A DNA stretch of 64,000 bases from Heterocephalus glaber (taxonomy: Eukaryota > Chordata > Mammalia > Rodentia > Bathyergidae), in assembly GCF_000247695.1 (NCBI RefSeq), contig NW_004624783.1, forward strand, positions 3,425,013 through 3,489,012. Direction: 5' to 3'. The notes under the pieces were generated by a model. That model searched no databases. It saw nothing but the letters and a program-made list of their open reading frames with translations, and had not been told where the DNA came from. A program made the position numbers and the translations under genes. How positions within the stretch are numbered: position 1 is the stretch's first letter; each line of letters starts with the position of its first letter. Shown piece by piece: positions 46,740-58,173 of the stretch.

Positions 46740-48160
46740 AAGGAGGGAAGTTTGTATTTTAATGGCCTCTGTTTTCCCAATTGTGGGACTTAATGCTATT
46801 CTGCGTGTTAATGCCAAATCCATTTATTCTTTAGAGTGTGGGGCTAAGGCAACCAAAGGTGAACAGAGTGAAATAGGACAGTTGAGATGCCTCTTTGTTG
46901 CTAATCAGATATTGATATCTCTTGCTTCACTTAACCGTTCCTGGCATATACATCCCACCTTCACATGAGACCTTTGGATTTCTTTCATTTGTCACCTTTA
47001 TCCCTGATACTGTTTTCTTCAGGTTATAGGTCTTCTGTCCTCTTCTTAGAAAGGAATAGGGCAGGTTACTTTCCTAATCACCCCTAGGCTCCAGCCTCCT
47101 TTGTCTGGGACCTCAGCCTGCTTTTATCTGGGGCTTGGTAGGCTCTTTCCAAACTTGACTGGGTGTTCACTGCAAAGGGAGAAAGAGGCTGAGGTTGCCT
47201 TACGGGTGGACCCTTTTCACAACTAATATAAGTCAACACACTTTTATATGAGTAGTTTTTTGCACAACTAAATGAATATATGGATATCCTTGAGTTTGGG
47301 GAGAAATCAAGATATTTTCCAGGAAAGATGTGGCCTATAACAAAAATGAGAATGAAGTCTTAAAGACATCTGACAGATTTATTTTCTGTGAAGTTAATTT
47401 TTTTTCTTGTTGAAACATGAGTCCTAAGATTGTTTCTTGTAGTGCTTTTGAAATCTTTTCTGATTCTTGACAGTAGAAATGGACATTAAGTTCCAAGAAA
47501 TGGTTTAAATTAAAGTGTCAACTTTAAACAGTTTAATAGATATGTAAGTGATAGAGCTATTTTAAGTCTCTCACTTTTTAAATAACACTTGCTTTAGATA
47601 TTCAAGCTGTTTTTAACCAATTACTTCCATCTAACTTAGCAACAGTTGATAAATATTTTATAAAAAAGTATGGGCAAGGTACATGCCCATGAAAAGTTGA
47701 GTCAGGTTTCTTACAAAATTCTCTGCTTTTCCTCCTTTACAATATATGTAGATTGTTACATATCTACCTATCTGGTTTAGGAGCAGAAGTGTTTGATGGC
47801 TATTGAGAAGTTAGAAGTAAAAACAAGGGTTCTAGAGACTTGGTGTGTGTGTTCAAAGTGAAGGGACTTTCTCTTAGTTTCATTGTGGTTAATAAAGACA
47901 GCAGAGGAAGGGATTAGAAACACTAGCAATTTATAGTTTTCAGTGAAACCATTCATATACTTCATTTGTGGGAATGGGATAGTACTTGTTTCATAAGGTT
48001 TGTTATGCTGGGCTTTTAACTGAGGATGTGGATTTATTTGTAATCTGTGTGAAGACATGTTTGAATAATCTGTACCCCCTAATTCTCTTAGATTTTGGGT
48101 TCTGATCATATCCATATCCCAAAATATATAGAGCTGTTCTTAAAAGAACAAATAAGTAAA
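46740..48160. other. Intronic DNA, nothing recognised
   Basis: No exon, no assignable repeat; minus-strand frames at 47777-48218 lack domains. Confidence 0.4.
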
Positions 48161-48165
48161 GATTG

Positions 48166-48237
48166 TTTTTTTTTGGTACCAGGGATTGAACTGGGGACCT
48201 TGAGCTTGGTGGAACCACTGAGCTAAATCCCTGGCCC
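48166..48237 (-). repeat. ID-type tRNA SINE, antisense, internally deleted
   Basis: T-run, 'ggtaccagggattgaactgg', 'ggaccttgagcttggtggaa', 'ccactgagctaaatccctgg'. About ten bases of the tRNA anticodon-arm region are missing compared with the copies at 7756 and 17958. Short tail; likely older. Confidence 0.85.
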
Positions 48238-48399
48238 TAGAGGATAAACAAGATGATTACTGATTTTTAAAAAAATTTTATCTATTATAGGTACCTCTTG
48301 TAGAATGCATGTGCACACATGCTCTCATTTGCTCCTCACAGTTTCTCTGAAACAGGTGTATTTTCTTTTGAGTCTCTATCTTCTCCATAGCATCATCCA

Positions 48400-49215
48400 T
48401 CAGCTAAAAACCAGCAACCTAAGACTTCCTTTGTAGGCTGTCCTTTCCCCACAAGTAACACCAAACCAGTCTTCTCTTCCCACCTGCCAACTTCCTCAGA
48501 AACTGCTGTTCTCTTTCTTAGTGGTGGGGCCACCATCTGCAGCAGAATTGTAGCTGTCTTACTTGCCACCCCACCTTCTTTCCAGACTGTTGATTCCAGT
48601 TCCTTATGAGTGGAATCCAAACTTGCTGCCTTGGGTGGACCTTGTACTGGCCTCCCTAACACCTAACCTTGCACTACTTAAAGCTAGTCTGCTTGCCTCT
48701 GTGTTCCATATGGGCTCTTGACTAGTGTTTCTCAAATGAAACTGATGTGCTCTTCCATGCGAGAAATCCTACCAGGGATTGCCATAGTCTTCAGGTAAAG
48801 CTGGAGCTTCAGCATGTCAGAGAGCCCATCTTCATAGTCTATCCCTTGCTTGCTTTTGCAGCTCTTGTTGACCGTTTTTCTAGGTGCAGCTTAGATTCCA
48901 CTGCTTGAACCATGGATAGTTTGCTGAACCTGCCAGGCTTTTCATGCTGCCTTCCTTCTGTACCTTAATACATTTGCATTCTGCATCTTTATCCTCTTTC
49001 TTGAGCCCCATCTTTAATAAGCTGTTTTTGTTAACATTCTCCATCTGCTGTGAAATTGTTTTCCTTTTCTGTTTCTGCTTCGTTTCCCTAGTGGACTGGG
49101 AGCTCTTAGAGGACAAGTACAACCTGTTGGTACTCTTTTGTTTCTCCAGTGCCTTATGTCATATCCGGGACACAAAATTGTGCAATGAAAGTTTGCTGAA
49201 CATTATGCAGATCTG
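48400..49215 (+). mobile_element. L2 LINE 3' part, sense
   Basis: The 3' end is clear: 'ggactgggagctcttagagg', 'ctccagtgccttatgtcata', 'caatgaaagtttgctgaaca' correspond to L2's '...gagggcagggac', 'ccagtgcctggcaca', 'ataaatgtttgttgaa'. Upstream pyrimidine-rich text (48430-49080) plausibly continues the element. Confidence 0.6.
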
Positions 49216-50700
49216 AGTCTGCACCAGTACTAAATAACTAAATGACTTCTTCAGGGTTATAGGACTAGAACCAGTTACAACTAATAACAGGTTCAGAGTT
49301 CTTCATCTGTAGAACTTCTATTCTGCTTTTGTATGACCAGTTTTTTAAAGCCATATTTACATTTTTGGACTTGGTTATCTGCCTTGATTTTTAAAAGAAA
49401 AAACAAGTGGGAGAAAGAGGGAGGGAGGGAAGGAAGGAAAAAAAGAAGGAAGGTTGGAAGTGAAAAAGGATGGATATTGATGTTGAAAGAACTCTAGTAT
49501 GGGCAGGTTCTTGTAGGTTGTGCTATAGATGAAAATATCATCTCAGATCTTTTAAAATTTTTCTATAAGTACCACAAAATAAATAAAACCTTCATATTAT
49601 TATCTTGAACATTTAAATAGGGAGGAACTATGTCCCCTGTAAAGAAAGCATTTTAGTTCAATTTTAACATTTAAAGGCAGCAAGTAGAAAATTTATTATT
49701 CCTGATATTTATATCTTATAAGATAATAAATTGTTGTGGGAACGCAGTAATGAAATTTAGTAGATTTGAAATGAATTCCAGAGTAACAGCAGTACAGGGT
49801 TAAATCCATGATATATCAGTGGTATGTATCTGTAACTTTGCATCAGGTTTTTAAAAATTAGTCTTGCTTAAGTAAGAAACAGTTTTCCTCCTCCTTTTTA
49901 GAAAGGAAGAGTCCCTTCCTTTTGTAACAGAAACTGACATGATTTCTTCTGTGCCTTTCTTCTCTTCCCTGCCTACCCCCATTCCAGTATTGGTATTATC
50001 ATCTCATGAGGATTGATTTTTGGTTTGAGAATTTATTTTTATTTTGAAAACACTCCACCCTTTTCCTCCAAACAGATAAAATTCAAAGAAAGAATCTCCC
50101 TTTTTTCATCCATTATAAATAATTTTTCATTGGAGCATGTCATTTTGCTTTTTGGTTCCAATGGAGATCAAAGGGATAGAGGTTCACCTCTAGTGTTCAG
50201 TGGTTCTTTTTCAGTGCTGGACCCTAAAGAAATGGGATCTAGTTGGATTTGTTTCAGCCTTAGATCTTTCTCCAGGCATGTGACACTCAGATGGGTGGGT
50301 ATCACTGAATGCTGTGTGTGTGCGTGTGTATGTTCATGAGTAGGTGTGTGGATAAATGTGTGCTCATGCTAAGACAGTGAGAGAGCTGGAAATGGTACAC
50401 TTTGTGATGCCTATGATAAGATACATATCTCAAAGGTATGTGTTTATATAGAAATACTGCTCATTTCTATTTAAACCAAATTTATAGGCCTTTAAAGATC
50501 TTCATTTATATATATCTGCTTGTATCCTAAGAAGTTTGAATGATTATTACTCAGTTTCTTAGCTTTAAAAAAAAACAGGTTTAAAAATACATATATTTCC
50601 TTGGACCAGAACCAGTAAGACTCTTTTAACTGAACTCAAGGTTGTATGTAGTCTTGATGTGAAATACTGGTAGTGTGAGATGGGGAGAGATCACATCGAT
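49216..50700. other. Intronic DNA with simple repeats
   Basis: 49400-49460 is a GGGA/GGAA-type purine tract. A (TG)n tract lies near 50315-50330. No gene recognised. Confidence 0.5.
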
Positions 50701-50710
50701 TATTTAATAT

Positions 50711-50880
50711 GTTCCTGCCAGCTTGAACTACCTGTAGGCAGCATGGGACAGTCCCATTGGGTGATACAAGCTGCCCCATGGGACAGTCATGCATGTATCA
50801 CCAGTGGTAAAAGCCACCCAATGGGACAGTCATACATGTATGACCTTGTCAAGAACAATTGTCAGGAACAATGAATTAGA
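50711..50880 (+). repeat. Unclassified repeat, copy 2, with a three-fold core
   Basis: The core atgggacagtc occurs at 50743, 50778 and 50821, spaced 35 and 43 bp. The latter two extend to atgggacagtcatrcatgta. The first contains the near-perfect palindrome tgggacagtccca. It shares 'ttcctgccagcttgaactac', the tacaagctgcc block and the core with 44581-44702. No poly(A), TIR or target duplication could be assigned. Confidence 0.65.
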
Positions 50881-51498
50881 TCTTTATGGGAAGACACTGA
50901 CAGATTTATAAACTTTAAACAGTTTAGCCATCTTTGACACTATTTTTTTTAATATAGTGGTTCACGGATTCATGTTATGCTATTGTTGTGACATCAACAA
51001 TAACTGTTGTGCTAGATAATGTTAGGCCAAAATTATAACACTCAGTAGACTGACAGATCATTCTTAGTCTTCAAAATTTCCATGTGATGTAGTTCATATT
51101 TTGTTAAATCAAGCCTCTCGTTCACCCAATCTTATCATTGCTACCAAATCTCATCCTTATGACTGATCTTACTCTTATCTAATGCCATCGTTTGTTTTAC
51201 TGCTATACCTTATTTCTCCAGTTATGATCAAAGTCTCATTTTCCTTCCAGTTAACATTGAATGTCTTCTCCACAATTAATAAGTCTAATGTTATTCTTAT
51301 GTTTCTCATTAATTACATGGCTTATCAGTACTGTCTACAAAGTATTGGGAATATTCTTCAGAAATTTAATATAACCTTGCATGCAGACTCATACTCAATG
51401 CTCACCTCCAGCCAGTGCCCTTATTTTTGCTTACCAAGTTAAGAACAGAGTTTTCCTTTGCCTTATGTATTCTCTTGTAAGCTTAAGAAATCTGAGCA
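50881..51498. other. Intronic DNA, nothing recognised
   Basis: Pyrimidine-rich parts (51110-51260) could be an old L2 fragment; not assignable. Confidence 0.35.
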
Positions 51499-51567
51499 AG
51501 CCAGGGATTTAGCTCAGTGGTGCCACTGCCTGCCTTACAAGCACAAGGTCCTGAGTTGATCCGCATT
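51499..51567 (+). repeat. ID-type tRNA SINE body, sense, no poly(A)
   Basis: 'ccagggatttagctcagtgg', 'aagcacaaggtcctgagttg', then atccgcat in place of atccctggtacc. It is the only sense copy of this ID type in the window and has no A-tail. It abuts an inverted B1 fragment directly. Confidence 0.82.
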
Positions 51568-51640
51568 GAACTCATGACAATTTCCTGCCTCAGGCTCCCA
51601 ATTGCTGGGATTACAGGCCTGCGTCACCATGCCCAGCCTA
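51568..51640 (-). repeat. B1 5' fragment, antisense, fused to the ID
   Basis: 'atttcctgcctcaggctccc' and 'attgctgggattacaggcct' up to 'catgcccagccta' are the inverted first 70-75 bases of B1. The 3' half of B1 is missing where the ID begins. Confidence 0.8.
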
Positions 51641-51644
51641 TTTC

Positions 51645-53150
51645 TTTAAATCCAAATAAGCACACTTTTTAAAACCACATCTTGTCAATAGGAAACAAGA
51701 CTAGGTAATAGAACCCATCCAGCAATCAGAAATATTTTCGGCCTTTATTCCCTGAGAAACTTTTTATTTAAACACTTGTTCCGTATGGTAAAAAAAAGAA
51801 AAGATATATGAAAGTTCAACTTTAAAGGAGAGGGAAAGATGAAGTACAGAAACTAATATGTAATATGTAAATGAACTGTATAAATATTGATTAGCTCTTT
51901 ACAATACATGGATGGGTTATATTGTGTTTAGTAAAGGTCTCAAGCTCTTCTTTATTTCAATTTATGTATGAACTGGGAGTTTTGACTTCTTCAAGCAAGT
52001 ATCAGCTTATTTACTGTTTACTTTTAGGAAGAGCCTTAATATGCAGAGACATCTGGATTATTAATGTTATTACTTTGGAATAAGACTGTTTCAAGGGGTG
52101 AATACTAAAACTTGTCCCAGTACTTAGAATTTAACTTGTTTTTATTACATTTCTCAAATGAAATTTCAAAGCCTGGAGGAAAGTAGCGGTGTAAGTATAT
52201 TTCAGAAATATATAATTGGTATGAATTCTTTGGTAGAGAAGAAATTTACAAAATTAGAGTATCATTATGAGATTAGTTTAACTTTTTGCATATATATTTC
52301 AAATCTTAAAAATTGGGGCCATAATTTACTCAAATATAATAATAATAATAATAGAGCTAAAATACTGTTCAGTTTATATATATATATCACCATTTTCCTT
52401 CTCTTGTTCTACATTTAATGACATTCCATGATTTTTGCTTCTCTGTGATGGTGATTTATCATGAGGAAACTGGTAGTGTTAGCTGGGAAATAACCTCTCT
52501 CTGCAGTTGCAATGCCCATTACTGTATTTCTTTCCCATCCAGTAAGTGTGGATAGGTGGGCAGAAAAGAAGTAATGTTTAGAATTATCAACAAAGAAGCT
52601 GAGCTTTTGGGGGATATGTGGTTTGAAACACTGCTTTCATTATAAATTACTGAGCCAGATTTTTAAAAAGGTAATCTCTGGATAGCTTAAAAGAAAAATC
52701 TGAGAACATTTTAGAATATATACAATATAACAATTAAGTGAACACTGATTATATTCTTATTTGGGGCTATGGCAAGCATCTGATTCTAAGTAAAGGGCCA
52801 ACCACAATTTGTTGGGCATCCATGTTGAACACAAAAGATGCATTCCTCTAAAACACATTGAAAGCATTTTGTCAACATCATAGAACTTCATAACTATTTT
52901 TGCTTTTTCATGATAAACATAAACAAAATCAATAAAACATGAATCAGAAAATAATAGCCTCTATTTATGACTCATTTTTTATTTAACATGAATAATAAGC
53001 TGAGAAACTTACTCTTTTGATTATGTGCGTTTGGTCATTCAGGAGGCTAATACTGTTTTTAAATTTTCTGTTTTTGTTCTTTAATGGAAGGATTAGTATT
53101 TCAGGTAAACATCTTCTTTGTATAGCTGTTCATTCTTCCCCAGAGTGTCA
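51645..53150. other. AT-rich intronic DNA with simple repeats
   Basis: (AAT)n at 52336-52354 and (TA)n at 52376-52387. Otherwise unassigned. Confidence 0.45.
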
Positions 53151-53159
53151 GGAGGACTA

Positions 53160-53415
53160 GGTATTCTAATTCTTTGGGTTAAAGGACCATATTTTTTGTT
53201 TCATGAAGGGCCAGTGAACTTTCTCTGTAAGGGACCAGATAGTAAACATTTTAGGCTCTGGATATCCTACTTTCTCTTACAATTCTTAACTGTCACTGTA
53301 GTATGAAAGCACCCATGGACAATATCTGAACCAGTGGGTGGGGCTGTATTACACTTAAACTTTATTTTCAAAGGGCAAGATTTGGCACCTGAGCCATAGC
53401 TTGTGGATCCCAGTA
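53160..53415 (+). mobile_element. hAT/Charlie-type DNA transposon remnant
   Basis: 'gggaccagatagtaaacatt', 'ttaggctctggatatcctac', 'gaaagcacccatggacaata', 'gggtggggctgtattacact', 'taaactttattttcaaaggg' and 'atttggcacctgagccatag' match a familiar mammalian non-autonomous hAT element. Exact name not assigned. Confidence 0.65.
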
Positions 53416-53495
53416 TTAGCGTATTAGAGTGATAGTTCTTGTTCTCTCTCCATTTATATATTGTCCACAGTAACACTCCATGGACCAACCATCTT

Positions 53496-53549
53496 CTAGA
53501 TGTAGAGATTGTGCTTGCTTCAGCAGCACATATACTAGATGTGGAGATT
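53496..53549 (+). pseudogene. Truncated U6 snRNA retrocopy with target duplications
   Basis: 53511-53537 reads gtgcttgcttcagcagcaca plus tatacta, i.e. the first ~27 nt of U6 with two changes (both at former CpG). It stops where the downstream duplicate begins. Direct repeats ctagatgtagagatt (53496-53510) and ctagatgtggagatt (53535-53549) agree at 14 of 15. No poly(A). Non-functional: it lacks the catalytic and Sm-like binding parts. Confidence 0.88.
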
Positions 53550-53559
53550 AACAGAGAGG

Positions 53560-54535
53560 TGATGATAATGCTTATTCCCTGTGTATGGGGTGTTGCTTTA
53601 CCCCTTTCTTTCTTACTTCAGAAAACATCCCATAAACTCAAGAAGTAAGAGCAACAGGGGTAACCTTCAATTATGTCTTAATTTGTGTAACATGTAAATC
53701 AGTGAAAGGCTTCACTTCTTTATTACTAGTATCAGTTTACTTTTCACACTTCTCACAGCTCTGTGACATACACCAGATTGTAGCTGTACAGTCTGAGAAG
53801 TGCTGGTTTTAGAGAGCTAATTATTCAGAGTTAACAGTTTGGATCACAAGGCACACAGTGTCAAAACTGGAGCAAGAAATCTTTGTTCATTGAATAGTGT
53901 GCACATGGACCACTCAGAGCTTAGTGTACACTATATTTTGTCACTTGTTTTTCATAGAGGTATGTGAACAAAGGGAGCCAAACTATAGTATGCCTTGTGT
54001 TTAATATTCTTAGATCCTTGCCTATCTCTGACTCTTGTAAACTAGAATTGTTGTAGTAGATTTGGCCAAGTTCTAAGTTTTTAAAGTAGTTTATGGGGAA
54101 GTGCCAGACCACCTTGTCTTAGGGTATCATTTGTTCAAGGAAAGGCAAACAGTTTATTTGGGGTCTTCTAAGAACAAACTCAAATACTCTATATAGGATT
54201 ACAGGAAAAGTGATGGTGGTGGTGATGATAATTTAGATGTAGTATGTACTCTTACTTCACTTCCACAGAACCCACTTAGTGGAGTAAACAGCTTGCCATT
54301 CCTTTGTGACACTTGCTCTGTGTTGTCTATGGCACATTGATGCTCACCACTCGTTGCCTTTCCAACACTACTGTGCATTTCTTATCTTTAAAGAAACTGG
54401 TCAAAATTGTAGATGGTGCATTATGGAGATACAGGGAACTCAACAGAGCAGCGCTCAAAGTTGATGTCACATTGCATATTTTATTGCAACTTAATGTATA
54501 AAATACTTGCATATTTTGTTTCTCACTTCGTGTTT
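53560..54535. other. Intronic DNA, nothing recognised
   Basis: No exon, no assignable repeat; open frames on opposite strands at 54313-54512 mirror each other. Confidence 0.4.
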
Positions 54536-54539
54536 TAAA

Positions 54540-54735
54540 TGCAGCACTTACTGTGATTTGAGCACTTCATCATGCACCATGCCCAAGCTTTACCTGAACT
54601 CACAGCAGCCCATCGAGGAGGATTCTGTTACTACGTTCATTTTACTGTGGGGACTCTAAGGCTTAGGTGGCCCGTGGAATTTTCCCAAGGTCTTAAAGCT
54701 AGTAAATGAGCTGAGATTCAGAGTCCTTCTTTTCC
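54540..54735 (+). repeat. MIR SINE
   Basis: 'gatttgagcacttcatcatg', 'cattttactgtggggactct', 'ttttcccaaggtcttaaagc' and 'agtaaatgagctgagattca' keep the MIR order over nearly full length. Confidence 0.75.
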
Positions 54736-55039
54736 TAATTATATCTTCCCCTTGCTGGCAGCAACTCAAGATGTTTGAATACAGTAGATTTTATTGAATA
54801 TAGCGAGATCCTAAATTCTTATTAATCACTAAGCCAGTCTTTATTAAAATTAAACCTGGAGGTTATTACAGAATGAATTAGCTTTAGTTTGGTATAGGAA
54901 ATATAGACAGAGCTTGAATAAAAGCTTTGGCTGTGGTATCTTTTTAATTGTACTGTCTTTTCTGCATCCTTGAAATGGGTATATTGTTTTTACTTCTTTA
55001 AAAATGCTTTTCGATATATGATTTGTTTTTATTCTCAAA

Positions 55040-55145
55040 AGAAAAGTTATGAGGTAGGTATTATTAGCTCTTTTTATAGATGAAGAAACTTAAGTTTGTA
55101 GAATTTAAATGAACTGAGAGGAGTTTAGAGCTTAAATATACAGAA
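55040..55145 (+). repeat. MIR SINE fragment
   Basis: 'tatgaggtaggtattattag', 'ctttttatagatgaagaaac' and 'ttaaatgaactgagaggagt' match the MIR centre. Confidence 0.65.
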
Positions 55146-55149
55146 AAGA

Positions 55150-55980
55150 TCCACATTGTAGTTGAAAAGTTGGATAAAGAAATGTTTTGCTGTATAATAC
55201 AGATATTTAGTTAAAAGAAGGGAAGGTTGGGGGGATTACCTTCTCCTAGTATGTGTAGAAGTATGATATAGAGGATTACGACTGGCTCTTTTCTAGTTAC
55301 ATCTGAGTATGGGATTAAATTTTTTTTTTTTAAAGGATTCATTTTCAGCAGGAGGGATTAAGTTTAAAGATGGGAACTAGTTCTGGTAGAAGGAAAGTCT
55401 CTTAATCACCTCTGTGGAATTGTGTACAACAGTTTTAGAGTCTGTCCAGATTCAGAGTAATAAACTAGCAAAGTTCAGAGTTTCCTGCTTTTAACACTGG
55501 AATCATCAACTTGGATTCAGCCTGTAACATTTTAATATACTCAAAAATTTTATACCTAGACTTTATTGTGTATAATATCTTACCTTATTCTTTTCATTCT
55601 AGAAAAATAATGAATGATAATATAAAACAATATATTTAAGTGAAAAGAGGCTTGTATGAATTTCTATTCCTTCTTATTGAATGATTTAATTATTTCTGAT
55701 TCTCTAAAAGAGTACTTAATGGTAGACCCAGACAGCAATAAACTTGTTAGGATGAGGCATGGGAGAATAGATAATGGATTTAAAGGTTAGAAGTGTGGCT
55801 TTCAGGGGGGAAATATGAACTTTAGTACTAGGTATTGTTTAGCTAGATCACTGGGAAGTAATTAGCAAGATAGACAATAAGTAAGCAAGAAACTTTATGC
55901 TTTCAATGGGAAGACATAGTAATTCACCTGTTACCCATATGTGTTACATCTACGCTATCAAGCCCCAGAACAACAGTGGT
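55150..55980. other. AT-rich intronic DNA, nothing recognised
   Basis: T-run at 55320-55332. No exon or transposon assigned. Confidence 0.4.
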
Positions 55981-55983
55981 AAT

Positions 55984-56076
55984 TTTTTTTTTTTTTTTTT
56001 TTTGGTACTGAGGATCAAACTTGGGCCCTTGTGCTTGCACAGTAGGCGGTGAAACCACTGAGCTAAATCCCCGGCC
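55984..56076 (-). repeat. Young ID-type tRNA SINE, antisense, with target duplication
   Basis: T-run of about 20, body from 56004 'ggtactgaggatcaaacttg' to 'ctaaatccccggcc'. Flanking cagtggtaat at 55974-55983 and 56077-56086 is identical. Confidence 0.9.
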
Positions 56077-56089
56077 CAGTGGTAATATT

Positions 56090-57425
56090 TATTACAGAAG
56101 AAAAATATTTTATTCTCTTGGAAAACTTAAGGTTTTTATCTCTCACCACAAGGGCACCACAGATATTATGTGCATCAACCATGATGTGTTCTTACTACCC
56201 ATTATACCCCATGCTTATAAAAATAAAAATTAGGGAAGCAGGTAAAAGATTGGCAAGCCAGAAATACGATCAAAGATTGAAAGAACTAAGAATGCGTTTA
56301 CTAAATCAGGAGTAGAAAATCTTTTCTCTAAAGTGCTACCAAAGATCTTGAGGGGAAAAGAAATTAGACCACAGATAAGATGGCCAGGAGTGGGAGTAAT
56401 ACTTAGGGATATTTAGTCAGGAATGTGAATACTCAGCTTGACTTTTTTGAACCTCAAAACAGCTCTGATGCATCCTGTACATTTTAGCTCACTAAGGGCA
56501 AGGTGAGAAATAAAAGATGAGGAAGAAAAAATGAGCAAAGAGAAAAAGAAATTCCTAGTAAGTGGAAGGAAAGATAAGATAGGGGATGGTTATGGTGAAG
56601 AGTCCAAAAGAAAACCTCAGAGGGAAGAGAATGAGAGAGCCATTCCAGTTATGTGCCCTCCCCAGGCTGGCTCTGGCACTTTCTCATGCTTCCTGACCCA
56701 TCTTTCTGCCCTCTAACTGGGGTTCATTTATTTTGGGATTTGTCAGGATTGCCCTTTCCTGACCGCACAAGTCTGTTTCTCCTCCTTAAGCTTTGGTTCC
56801 TTGCTGCTCTCTTCCAATGGATGCTCTCAAATGCTTACTGAGGTGTAGAGGACTTTTGAGTATCTCTGTAAATTTCTCTTTGTCTTTTTTATTTTAGCTT
56901 TGTCAGTGAAGCTTTTTACCCTGCTGCTTCTCAATTGATGTTTTTCAGTAATCTGATTAGGTATCATTTTAGAGTACCTGTTCTCCCACCCCAGCATGCA
57001 CATGCACACAGGCACATCTCTGCCAAGTACCTCTGTTTTGCTCCAGATGAGATGTGCTGGGTTTGACACAGCTGCACCCCTTACTTACTTAGTGGGTGAG
57101 AACATTTGAATGTTGTTGTCTACAAAAGGAGTCTTTTGAAATTTCTTTGAATTTTGAGCTTTTTACAACAAACACATAAACCAGATCATATTTGTTAGGT
57201 GTAATAATTGTTCTCTCCATCTGGTGGAAAAGTATATTTCTTACTGATTACATATATAATAGTATTAATTTCAGGGGTACCTTGATGAATATAGCCTCAC
57301 TCTTAGATGATTGAAGTTGTAACAATTTCTGGATATTTGAGGCATTAATATAAATCACAGATAAGTTGGATGTGTTCTAAATTCATCAGAAGCTAGAGAG
57401 CTTTTTGCTGTGATACCCCTGTGAA
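56090..57425. other. Intronic DNA, nothing recognised
   Basis: 56520-56660 is purine-rich and gives lysine-rich chance frames. No exon recognised. Confidence 0.4.
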
Positions 57426-57426
57426 G

Positions 57427-57950
57427 TACAGTCAGTTCTATATATCAGAGGGTTCCAGAGCCACAGGTATAGCCTGTAGTAGATCAGAAGTATTCAAAAA
57501 ATAATTTCAAAAAGCTCAAAAAGGCAAAATTTGAATTATCCTTGCACGGAGCACTATGTTAAATTCATGCAAATGTGGTGATGCACAGGCGAGCCTGGTT
57601 GGAGCCATCCACCATTCCACAGATCTCAGCAGCTGTTGGAGCACTGTTACTGTCACCTTCCTTCATGTACTATGTATGTGGTAAGGCCTGCGAGAGCTGA
57701 TCTACATTGAATATGTACAGGCTTTCCCTTTCATCATAATTCCCTAAACAATGTAGTATAAAACTATTTACATAGCATTTATATTGTAGTAGTTACCCTA
57801 AGTAATTTAGAGATCATTTGACATATAACAGGAAGAGGTAAGTTATACGTAAATACTATGCTCTTTTATTTAAAGCACTTGAGCACCTGAGGATTTTTGT
57901 TGGCAGTGGGAGGTGCTAGAACCCATCTGCGAAGAATAGATGCCACAAAA
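57427..57950 (+). mobile_element. Tigger-type DNA transposon, about 520 bp
   Basis: It begins 'acagtcagttctatatatca' and includes 'agaagtattcaaaaaataat', 'actatttacatagcatttat', 'taagtaatttagagatcatt' and 'cgtaaatactatgctctttt'. It ends 'agtgggaggtgctagaaccc'. These are characteristic blocks of mammalian Tigger elements starting CAGTYGGCCCTCC. Transposase gene absent (internal deletion). Confidence 0.8.
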
Positions 57951-58092
57951 TAATGACTGCACATTGTCAGAGCACCCATTGGCTTAGATAGCTGCTCACC
58001 AGTTAATCTCTCTCTGTGAGGTTAAGGTTATTGGCCACTTGGCCTTACCCTAGTAGAGCACCCCTCTGAATAGACTTTGTTGTTATTCATTC

Positions 58093-58173
58093 TTTTTTTT
58101 GGTACCAGGGATCAAACTCTGGCCCTTGTGCTTGCACAGCAGGCGGCAAAACCACTGAGCTAAATCCCTGGCC
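58093..58173 (-). repeat. ID-type tRNA SINE, antisense
   Basis: T-run of 8, 'ggtaccagggatcaaactct' to 'ctaaatccctggcc'. Target duplication not recognised. Confidence 0.88.

Noticed and set aside
49400..49460. Purine tract as a regulatory or triplex element
   Set aside because: Ordinary imperfect simple repeat; nothing else supports a function.
53511..53537. Functional U6 snRNA gene
   Set aside because: Only the first ~27 nt are present and no upstream TATA/PSE arrangement is seen.
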